Shown one piece after another: positions 54,391-64,000 of a DNA stretch of 64,000 bases. Origin of the DNA: Cycas panzhihuaensis (lineage: Eukaryota; Cycadophyta); NCBI GenBank assembly GCA_023213395.1, contig CM041465.1:116257741-116321740 (forward strand). The letters run 5' to 3'. The translations under genes and the position numbers were made by a program. Numbering within the stretch: the stretch's first letter is position 1; each line of letters opens with the position of its first letter. A model generated the notes under the pieces. The model was not told the origin of the DNA and made no database searches. It saw only the letters and a program-made list of their open reading frames with translations.

Positions 54391-56217
54391 AAGTAGAAGA
54401 GATGATATAAGTATGTGTGACTAACACATGTGGCTAGTACACTTAGCATAACAAGGATGTAGAAATGAATACTATGATGAGGAGTCAAGTAATAAATAAG
54501 AATTTTTTAATAACTATGAAGAGTGGGTATAAGTAACGATATAAGAATGAGGCCTAATGTATAGTTGGTAAAGAGTGGTGATATATCATGTCACTAACCT
54601 CTAACTTATATCCAAATGCAGGTGAGGTTTCTATGCCTAAGGCTTCTAGTATACAATTAGGGCCTTCACTCATGATACCCACATCTACATTTGGTGATGA
54701 AATCCAAGTCACAGTGAAGCCCAAGTACTCCCAGTCCTCACCCAGTTCACCAATGAATAGCTATATACTTCCTCTGAAAAGTCAAATGGCACATGCATAT
54801 CCTATGGTTATGACAAATATTAGACTGGGTTAATTTTAATCTTGTATTAATGTTTTAGTTGTCTTGGCTGGTTATCTGGATAATCCTTAAAGAGAACTCA
54901 TAGGTATGGCTAACTCATCACTCCACTGATATTTCGATTAAGACCAAACCTAGTATGAAACCCACACCTCCCTTAGGGCCTAGACTTCGATCAACTATGG
55001 TCTATTTTAACCAAGGCAAGTATGTACATAAGTCAAGAATTGGCCGTATAAATCAAATGTAATAGGTTTATTTTAGGGAATATAAAAATATATAAAGATG
55101 CTAAGTATAAATACCAAATTTTGCTATAATATAGGTATTTTACTATTATAATAAGTTTTTTTTTTTTTTTTTTGCTTTTGCTATTTGAAAAACCTCTTCT
55201 TTTTTTGTTAAGAAAAGGAAAAATGTAAAAAAAAACTTAAAATTTTATTTTTAAACTTAAATTTTGATCAAGAAAGAAAGAATTAGGAAAAGCAAGAGGA
55301 GTTTAAATCTTTTATCAAAAACTTCTATATAGCCATGTAACTATACAAAATAATTAAAATGTTTTGACTCTAAAGTTCACTCTTTTAGACGATAGATCTT
55401 GTTGTGGTGAGTTAAGAAGTCTTTTAGAAAAACTTCTAAAAATGAGTAGACATAGTCCGTAACTCATTGAAACTCCTATGAGACTTTCCTTAGAAAAATC
55501 TAAATTTTGAATAAATCTCTCTCTTTGATATATCAAATTTGATAAAACTTGATTTGTTAGATTCTTTGAGGCTAGATCTACTAAATCTCTTAAGAAATTT
55601 TAATATACATTGAAAGTTTTAAGAAAATTTCTCAAAAAAGTAGTTAGATTAGGGTTGACCAAACTTCTATTTTTTGAGGTTGATCAAAGTAGAATTTAGA
55701 GATAGTATAGAAGACAAAAATATTTGTCTTACTTGGGTGTCCCTCTTTGTAAATTTTTAGCTAAAATAGACAACTTTTGATTTTCACCTCTTGTATAGCT
55801 AAACAACATTTTTTTGAATAGTTTAGGCTTATTTTAGCCATCTACAAGTATCTAAAATTTTATCTTATAGCTTTAGATCATAGATTTTATAATTGATAAT
55901 TGATTTATGATGAAGAATTAATAGAATTACTTAGTAAAATTTAAAATTTTCTATAAAGATTGATAAAAAGTTAATTATTTTTTTTTAGAAGCCTAAAGCT
56001 AGAAAACCTTCTTCTGGCTAACAACTTTGATCCTTGATGCACTTGCAAATAAATATAGGATATTAAAATATATTATAAATGAAATACAAGTTTTACATAA
56101 TAAAAAAGCTTTTAAATTTTTAAAAATAATGAGTGCAGTCTCAATACTTCATATTAAAGATGAAGGAGATGCAAAATGACTCCATGTAAGTGGAATTAAG
56201 TAAATAGTTCCCCTTCT
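54391..56217 (-). other. Copia-2 5' leader, about 1.8 kb
   Basis: No coding frame is supported. 54600-54980 matches the copia-1 leader (3530-3890). 55050-56150 is very AT-rich, with runs of T (55148-55172) and no recognisable feature. Confidence 0.6.
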
Positions 56218-56232
56218 AGCTCTGATACCGCA
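56218..56232 (-). promoter_or_regulatory. Copia-2 primer-binding site (initiator tRNA-Met)
   Basis: The minus strand reads TGCGGTATCAGAGCT. CGGTATCAGAGC matches TGGTATCAGAGC except for the first base. Confidence 0.88.
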
Positions 56233-56545
56233 TGAAGGAAGGATAGATCTAGGGAATACATCACTTACATGTATACAGTGATAATAGAGAATAAAAAAGA
56301 GATGAAAACAAAATATGAGAGCAAAGCTTGCAAGTGAGAATGAATAATAACTCTCTCCTTGAGATTTCAACTTTTATTATTAAAGGTGAACATTAGAGTT
56401 AGGATTTTCTTACCTAATGACATGAACCCAAAATTACAACCAAATGTATATAAAGTGTATTTCACTAAGAGACTAATGCTAATAATATATCCTAAAGTCA
56501 CTTAATTGATCTACACAAATAATCTTGATACATTAACCTCTTTCA
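56233..56545 (-). repeat. Copia-2 5' LTR (right), 313 bp
   Basis: TG...CA ends; it is paired with 40520-40831. It is followed by AATAT, the decayed copy of GACAT. Confidence 0.92.
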
Positions 56546-56550
56546 AATAT

Positions 56551-58420
56551 CGCTTCAAAACTAGTAGTACAATGAACGATTTGATCAATAAATGAGAGAG
56601 GAAAGTTGTCCTTTAGATAAGCATTGTTAATGTCTCTAAAGTTTATACAAATTCTAATGGCCTTCTATCGATTATATTAGAAACCCATCTAAGATAATCG
56701 ATAGAAGTAATAAGGCCTATATCTAGTAACTTTTCTACTTTTATCTTAATTATAACTAATAATTTCAAATATAAAGGGCATTACTTTTACTTCACAGGCC
56801 AAGTGTTTGGGACAATAGTAAGGTTATGGGTGACTATGCTTGGGTCTATTCCCTTTATGTCTGAGTAGTCATATGTAAAGATGTTATGAAACTCTTGGAA
56901 CAATTAAGCATACTCTTCTATTTTCTGAGGGGAATACTCTACCCCAACCTTGATGGCCTTATTAGGGGTAAGGACGATGTCCTTAATTACCCCTACATAT
57001 GTAACATTCCCTTCCTCAAAATGAAAGGGGGCTTGGTTAACTAGCAGATGGGGAGGAGTTGTTGATTGGTTTGGTACAGTCAAGTGTGAACCAATAGCTA
57101 AACACTTTCAGAAACCAAATTTATAATGCCCAGAAGGTAGGTTTGGTGTTGCTCTTACTAGGTGCTCTAATAAAGATTCATCATTCTTAAAATAATCTAT
57201 CCCATGGATAGTCTTACTAAGCAGAAGCTAAGAAGTAAATTGGGTGGGGGAGGAGGTGATAGGTCTATATCGATCATCTAACCAATTAACATAACAAGGG
57301 AGCTCTTCTAAGGAATTGGAATTCACCCTCCTATAATGTCTAATCCTATCTCATAGAGGGAAATACGATCTAAGGTCGAGATTGCAAATGATGGACCCAT
57401 CATGGGAGAGAAAGGACTCAACATCCTTGTCATCTATAGAGGGTAATGAGGATTAAGGAGCTTCAATAATAGAATACTAAAGAATAAGATGGTAATATTT
57501 GTATCTTATCATGCTAATAATACATGGGCACCACGCTGACATAGGAAGAGGGTCTGATATACTAATCAACTAAAGATCCTCCATCCCCATATGAGTCCCC
57601 CGCCAAGACATGAGATGTAAAGTGAGATAAGGGAAATGCCCCCTTCATATAAGAAGAAAGGAGATCAGTTAAGGGAATTCTTCATAGTCATTATCAAACT
57701 CCCTATGCCAATAGGGGCAAAATGAATTAGGTTCAGTTGAGAGGAGAGGGAATCCCCCCCTTCTTAGGGGTTTGTAACATTATCGAAGTGGGTGACCAAT
57801 GGGTCAGACGAATCCTCAGCCTCATCGACTACCTCGAAGATTGCTTGACATGACTGGTGAGATGGCTAACTAAGAGGGGGCTCTCAAGTGACAACTCTTA
57901 TTTGCCCCTCATGGGTAAACTTAAGTTGCTCCCACCTTGAAGAACAAATAACACCCATTTGGTTGAGCCATAGGTGTCCTAATAAGAGGTTATAGTCTAC
58001 ATTAATATCGAGGACTACTCTATCTTCTTGTATAGTCTTATCATCCAAGGTGAGCGGGAGGGTCACCATTCCTAGGGGTGCCTTCTTACTACCATTAAAA
58101 CCTTAACACCTTTATGGGACTAGCTCAAGGGCCCCTATTCCCAATTTCTCCACCATGCATATGGGCATGGCATTGACTGAAGAGCCATTGTCTACCATGG
58201 TCCTCTTTAATATAAACTCTAGGATATTAATGGTGATGATGAAATGGTAGTGCCATTGATGCTCCCTTTCACTTATAAAAGGAAGGTCTCTTGGATGAAA
58301 AGAGATAATGGGTGCCCCTTATGGGGTTATGCCCATAGAATAAACAAAAACATCCTTTTGGTTAAGGGCTTCTAAAAGGAGAGATTATTTCTTGTGGAAA
58401 CTTCGTAGGACATCCATCAT
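56551..58420 (-). pseudogene. G3 N-terminal RT, linker and protease
   Basis: RT remnants occupy 56551-57230, aligned with 33040-33690 of G2. The protease core is the frame 58069-57884: VVLDINVDYNLLLGHLWLNQMG, clearly the homologue of DYNLLLGRPWLDQMG in G1. The active-site segment (about 58200) reads as a decayed VDN.SSVN-type motif on the minus strand. Confidence 0.83.
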
Positions 58421-61130
58421 GGACATACCTGTAGACACAGTGTGGAGCTCTTCAATAATGGAAAAGGTCTTCCCTTTTCTGGTGGGTTGGGAAAGTGTCG
58501 TACAAATGTTATAGTACCCTAGGTAGATGGGAATGGCCTTTGAGACCATTGGGATATCCATATATAGGTTGTTTATAGGAGGGTTTTATTATGAAGTGGA
58601 GGCTTATATGACCTCCTTCGTGGCTTAAAACCTTATGACAAGGCATACATGAGTAGTCTCAAGCATCTGAATCACTCTCTTCCCTTTGTTTTTAGGTTGA
58701 GAAGGTGAAGGATGCTAGGACTTAGGGCTTGATGAAGAGGATGGATCCATTAGACCTTTTCTCTTCACTTGGTCAGAGGGAGGATCAAGAGATCATCTCA
58801 TGTTCCTTATCCTCCTACTTTGGGGAGATTAATCTTATTCTCCATGATTTAGGAGTAAGTCCTAGTGAAGAGATTATTCTAAATTGGGCTTGGAGGCTCT
58901 TTGGGGAAATGAGTCATGCCATAATACAAGCTCAAGGTGTTACAACCAACATTACAAGTCCTCGTGGAGATATTCTCCATTCACAGTACATCATTTCTTC
59001 TTAGGAGGAGGCTTCCTTTTCCTCCCTTGAGAAGTTTGGGTGCTTCTACCCTTAGATGGTAAGATTTGTGATGCTTAATGCATGGGTTGATGTGACTTCA
59101 AGGAGGCTTGGATAGGTTAGAGTGTGAGTTATTTAACCATTTATTTAAAGAATCATACAACCAAAGTGAGAGGGCCCAAGGTCCTGTCAGTTGTGCCTAT
59201 AAGTGGCCTTAGGGGTTGTTGTTGACTCTTTTGGTCACATAATAGAGGGGTTGTGTCATGATGCTATGATTTCCTAGAGGGTTTTTTAAGACCCACTTGA
59301 ATCTTAATGGCCTCCAATGGTAAGCGTTTAGCTATGGTAGAATCACATGTCATCACCCCTATTTTAAGGACTTCCACGTGTACCTTAGGGTGAAGATCAT
59401 TAATAAAGATATCTCTCTTTAGCTCCTTAGGTAAAGTGGCCTTGGAGGAGTGAAGGAGATCATAAAATCATCTTATAAAGTCATGGTTGAGTTCAGCGTG
59501 ACCTTATTTTAATAATAGAAGAGCTTTAACCCCACTCTTAAAGGGTCTAGCCACATCAAAGTAGTTGACAAATTCATCAATTAACTACTAAAAAGTGAAA
59601 ATAGAGTGAGAAAGGAGATACACATCTCCTTGAAGACATCTAGGGAAGAGTTTTATGATAATGTGGACATAGGACCAATAGTCAATGCATACCATGGCAA
59701 AGCCCCTGACATGCTTGGTTGGGTCCTACAAAGAAGTACCATAGAATTTAGGTGATTATAAGGGGGTCAAACAGTAGTTAACAGAGGGGTGGGCCCCTGG
59801 TTGAACTAACAGATCAACTTAGGAAGAGGAAGAAGATGGGTATGGGTACCTACTTCTATCTTGTAAGAAGGGGAATAACTCTAATAGGGTTGTGGGTTCC
59901 CACCTAATGGGTAAGAAGGAGATGCCCTTACATGGGGATGCATTGTATAGGGAGACAGGCAAGAAGGTCTTGCCCACCATGAGGGTATACCATATGCATA
60001 ACAAAAGGATGGAAGTATGTCATCGAAGGCAAAACAACATAAGATTATAAGGTGTGAGAGGAGAAAGTCCTCCTTGTAGAGTGGTTATGTATAAGGTTAT
60101 ACATGATATGGAGGGCACATGATAAAGTATTGGGTTTTGCTCATAAGGCCCCCCTATAGGAGGGGCAACCCCATAAGGCTGGAGTAGGTCCACCCCATAA
60201 GTTGGAAGAGGGTTTGGCCCACCATACCCCAAAGGATATGATGTGTATCTCAAGGGTATATAAAGAGAAGCATCTATAGGTTATAGGTGAGGGGGAATAG
60301 GAACAGAACTTCCATATCTTGAAATATGAGAATGTGAAGGGATCGTATGCGAAACTAAAGGGATATATATGATAATCGATTATGGTATGGTGGTTTACAC
60401 ATGAGGCATGCTTAGTCTCATCTAAGAGGTTTGCACATTATAGGGTACCCCTTAGGTTGTAAGAGTACTCATGGGTATGAAAACTATACGAGTGGATACT
60501 AAAGGTGAATAGGATATAGGTTAAGATGATGCAGGGGCAAGAGCAGTGCAGCAAGATGGTGCTACACTTTGAAGGAAGCATTACCATTTAAAAGGTGGTT
60601 GAGCACTTGTAGCTTTAAAGAATTACCTTAATGCTTCCATCACATACCCTAGGGGACTTCCAGCTTACTCATATGAGGTAGAGCATTCCTCATAATGGCT
60701 AGAACTAGTAGGGTGCTCTGCAGGAGCCTTCTCATTGGGGTGAGAAGGATCCTCTTATGGCATACGTAGGAAAAGAGGGAAGTTCTAGATGAACTTCTAA
60801 TTTCTCATCTAGATTATAAGTTAGATCATCACCCTCTTGGGTAGGATCCTAATAAGGGTAAGAGATCTCAAGGTAAGGCTAATCAAAAGTAAAGGAATAA
60901 TAAGCCCAGTCTGATGGGGAACTCTCCATTGGTGATCCTAGATTAGATGTGGTAATAGAGGAGTAATCGGGCTCTACATATAAAGGATGAAGGCTATGTA
61001 AGCAATGAGGGAAGTGTCATATTCATATATCCACCCAGGAACCTTAGAAGTAAGAGAAATAATTTTTTAAAAATGTGCAAGGGTAGCACAATACCCTATC
61101 AAGACCTTATGACATAAAAAGGGGTTGGTG
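58421..61130 (-). pseudogene. G3 gag
   Basis: The region aligns with G2's 34720-37340. The capsid part (59280-59770) and the Pro/Gly segment GVDLLQPYGVAPPIGGPYEQNP (60253-60020) have direct counterparts in G2. There are multiple stops in all frames. An open plus-strand frame at 58729-59004 is antisense to gag and not supported. Confidence 0.78.
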
Positions 61131-61163
61131 CTAAGAGATCGAAGGAATCCTTAGATATCCTTA

Positions 61164-61190
61164 TTGGCAGGTCCCTCATATAGTTGCTAG
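61164..61190 (-). promoter_or_regulatory. G3 primer-binding-site region
   Basis: The minus strand reads CTAGCAACTATATGAGGGACC then TGCCA directly after the LTR end TTACA. It is the counterpart of 37489-37512. Confidence 0.6.
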
Positions 61191-64000
61191 TGTAAGCATG
61201 CCTATAGGGGATCACTAGAAGTGATGATGCACCAACTAATAATAGGCTTAGGGGGTGAAAGCTTAAAGGTATGGCATTTCTTTAGTTTACCCTCGAAGAG
61301 CATTCATACACCACTTGGGCACAAGTTCGGGGACCTACAAGATGTTCGTTTCCTTCTTTGTCTATAGGGCTTTAGGGTTGGTTGATTGATAGGTGAAAGG
61401 AATATGTTATTTTGATTAGTGGGGAAATCATGGGTTGTAGAGAGCTTAGGCCCTTTGGGTTACTGAGTTTCCCATATAGGTTTCTCCTATCCTCATTTGG
61501 GGAGAAGGGATAGGTTTCCCTAGTAGGAGAGGGCACAGTAATAAGTAGTGATCAAAAGGATAGGAGGAAGTTTTGGTTGTTCTCTTCTTTATCTAAATAA
61601 TTCCTTTTTAGGTTATGTGTCAATACTATACCTTTTACTTGGGAGTAGTATTTTGTTCAAAGGTAGGGTTTTGTGTTTATATACACGTTATGTTAAAGAA
61701 AATATAACTAGCAAATATAACTAACAATGTGCAATAAATGCAAAATCTCTCTCTTAATTCACACCCTTTATCTTTCAGCCTTAAGAGGAACTTTAGGGTT
61801 ATGTGCATATAAGGTAAAGACAATAATATAATTAGGAGTGATGTAAGAGAGTAAAAAGAAGCAATATATTTCTTTCTTTTATGTAAGTACAATGCAATGT
61901 TTCCCTAGTATGCCTTCTCTTTACATGAAATAAAAATTGTAAGGGAGAAGAGAATCATTTCTTTCAAATGATTTTCTTTATCATTCATATAAAGAGAAAT
62001 GCTTCCCTACAATAAATCTTCAGCCTTTTACTTTGTATTCATATGTACATACAATTAATAAAATGAGCTTAAAAGAAAAGGAACCAAGCTTGTCTTAATA
62101 GGGGATTTGGGGCAAGTACTATAAATGAAAAGGGCAAGATGATTGCAAGAAATAAATGGTTTAAGGGGAATGTCCTCAATTCATGGCATTTGGCAATGAT
62201 TCTAACCTTGCTCTTCCTTAATCTTCCTTTACTAGAGTTGAGAGCTCCTTTTCCATAAGGAAGGTAGGAGATGATGCAGCTCTACTTACCTGCCCCAGAT
62301 CTAACTAGAGTAGTATAAACAAAAAAGAAAATAAGAAAATGATGTACATATAAGGAAATTAAATTCTAAGATATAAATTGATGCTTACCTTAGGAGATGA
62401 TATTCTCTTTGTGCCTTGTTAGCTATATTGGAAAGGCATGCTCTCCACTCTACATGTACAAAGTAAAGCACTATCTAAAAGAGATGTTTGTGATAGATAT
62501 AAACATGTATATTTTACAAATTATGTTCCACTTTCAGCCAAGTAAAGGAAACAAACATCACGAGCAAATATCAATCCCATTTACAAGAAAATCCAAGTAT
62601 ATTGAGAGTGTGAAAAATGAAGAAAGGGGGTGAGGGGAGTACATCAGGATGGCATTGGCCTCCCTAATGAGAGTAGTCTCCCTAGTGCAATCAATAGGAG
62701 TCTTCCAATCTTACAACTTAGGTAACAAGCCAAGAGGAAGGTATGATGCAAAGATCAGGTGAGTCCTCAAAAATCAGTAACGTGTGCTCACAAAATAGTA
62801 TGACAGCATGGCCAAATACTAGAGTAGGAGGTGTATGCACCTTGATGTTTAACATCGTATGAATTGGGAGGGGATTACCCAATGAGTAGGGGGCAAAAAA
62901 GTTGGCACTTACACCTATTACCCTTCTCTAAACTCCCTAAAATAACTAATATGTCACTCAGCTCCTCCTCTAATACTATGATAGTGGTTGTGGAGGGTTT
63001 CTAGTTCATACAACGTGGTTTTCTCAAGATTTCAAAGGGGTGAAATTAGTAGAGGATATGAACTATAATCTCCAAGATAAGAAACAAAGCAAAGATAAGT
63101 TGAACAATTGAAATCAAAGAAAATCACAAGAAGTTCTCATTGAAAAGTAAAAGTATGTAAAGATCTTACCTACTTCATTTAGGAAAACTTGGTGTTTGTG
63201 GATGGATGGATAAGAAAATATCTTTTTCAACTCATGGAAGCATGCCCTTGGTGAAGCTCTTTGAATTTAAGAGAGAAGAGAGAGTTTTAATGATTATAGA
63301 AGGAAATTTTGGAGTTCTTTTGGTCTGAAATCTGAGTTTTATTGTCTCTTTCTTCCAGTATGAGTTTTTATATTTTATTTTCTATCAAGAATGAGCAAAA
63401 TATAAGCCCAAAAGATCCTTTAAATGAAATCAAAATGGCCTTTCAATTATTTGGGGGGTTGCTCCTGATTGTTGCCTCTTAATCTAGGCTGGCCACAAGG
63501 TGCCTGCCATGTCAATGATGCATTAATAGAAAGATTTAAATGTTGTTGGTTGTGGGGAATGTTGTAATAGTCTCACTACAGGGTTCTTTATAATGCCATG
63601 AAGATCTCTACAGTACTACGAGATACTTCATAAGGCCAACAACAATCAAAGTGGGGTGGCAACTAAGAATCAAATTAGTGAAAATTTGACAAAAAGGCTT
63701 CAAACTTCCACCCTAGACTCCTATAGACTAGCCCTAAGGCCTCTAAGTGACTAATCACATGTAATAAAGGTAGGATAATGAAATAAATGGGTACTAATAA
63801 GTCAAAACCATATAGAAATGAAATTGCAGGAACATTGGAAAGTTGTCTTGCTGACCAAGTGGGGGCTCTACAACCATTGGACTAGAGTCTTGGTTATCAT
63901 CGACATAAAAATAGATATAAGCAAGCCAAGCAAACCAAGAAAACCAAATATTCATGTATCTGATAGTCATACATTCATCATACAAAGTAATAAGCACAAG
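61191..64000 (-). repeat. G3 5' LTR, incomplete at the window end
   Basis: It starts (plus view) TGTAAGCATGCCTATAGGGGATCAC, matching TGGATGTGCGTCTATGGGATAG of G2. Family landmarks include GAACTTGTGCCCAAG on the minus strand (about 61315) and a TACAGTACTACGAGATACTTC block near 63612 where the LTR palindrome is expected. Short open frames (for example 62397-62633 plus) have no recognisable domain. Nothing else is seen in this stretch. Confidence 0.72.

Larger units (their letters stand above)
40520..56545 (-). mobile_element. Copia-2: Ty1/copia element carrying nested insertions
   Basis: LTRs at 40520-40831 and 56233-56545 (312 and 313 bp) share TGAAGGAAGGATAGATCT starts and TTAACCTCTTTCA ends. 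They are flanked by GACAT (40515-40519) and AATAT (56546-56550), which differ by two transitions and are probably a decayed 5 bp target duplication in the RT gene of G3. Minus-strand order: primer site, leader, gag, protease, integrase, RT, RNase H. An 8.5 kb block (41217-49742) is foreign. Native length is about 7.5 kb. Confidence 0.9.
56546..64000 (-). mobile_element. G3 piece 3: N-terminal RT, protease, gag, primer site and 5' LTR
   Basis: It continues the RT gene interrupted by copia-2 (GATCAATAAATGAG..AAAGTTGTC..TTTAG matches 33053-33095 of G2) and then follows G2's order through to the 5' LTR. All frames are heavily decayed. The LTR runs off the window end. Confidence 0.85.

Noticed and set aside
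54588-54833. 81-residue plus-strand frame in the copia-2 leader
   Set aside because: The corresponding copia-1 sequence (3530-3770) does not keep the frame, so nucleotide conservation there is not evidence for this protein.
58729-59004. 91-residue plus-strand frame
   Set aside because: It lies antisense to decayed G3 gag and is not open in the matching part of G2.
1-64000. CRISPR arrays, bacterial operons, or a viral or plasmid origin
   Set aside because: No spaced direct repeats, no prokaryotic gene layout, and every recognisable frame belongs to plant LTR retrotransposons.

Overview
This window is plant nuclear heterochromatin made entirely of LTR retrotransposons inserted into one another. 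I found no host gene, rRNA, tRNA or CRISPR array. A seed-plant nuclear genome is indicated by Ty1/copia primer sites matching initiator tRNA-Met, Tat-type Ty3/gypsy elements, a plant mobile domain (PMD) gene, and heavy C-to-T / G-to-A decay of the kind expected from cytosine methylation. The species cannot be named from this sequence. Nearly every retroviral-type reading frame is broken by stops or frameshifts.

Layout, left to right. 1-5452: copia-1 (minus strand, 3' end off the window), inserted in G1. 5453-16613: G1, a Tat-like Ty3/gypsy element (plus strand) with protease, RT-RNase H, integrase, an antisense PMD gene, a second archaeal-type RNase H (aRNH) and a 2.6 kb 3' LTR. 16614-20965: 3' part of G0, a related plus-strand element into which G1 inserted. 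20966-23360, 40193-40519 and 56546-64000: pieces of G3, an older minus-strand member of the same family. 23361-40192: G2, a complete 16.8 kb minus-strand member with 2.7 kb LTRs and a CCATC target duplication, inserted in the RT gene of G3. 40520-56545: copia-2 (minus strand), also inserted in the RT gene of G3. Inside copia-2 is a Tat-family LTR (41217-43489 plus 49499-49742), itself split by a chromovirus-like gypsy element (about 43490-49498).

The inferred order is G3 first. Then G0 went into G3, G1 into G0 and copia-1 into G1. Separately, G2 and copia-2 went into G3, a Tat LTR into copia-2, and the chromovirus into that LTR. Junctions were placed by comparing copies with one another.

The most interesting content is in the Tat-like family. 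Between integrase and the 3' LTR each well-preserved copy carries a gene on the opposite strand. It has its own TATA box, a tiny first exon, a 0.47-0.49 kb intron with GTRAGT/AG borders kept in both copies, a PMD domain, an acidic middle, a second 0.11 kb intron and a coiled coil. Beyond it lies an aRNH frame of exactly 423 bp in three copies. Intron 1 of the antisense gene carries a GTACC-centred palindrome that closely resembles one in the LTR upstream region of the family.
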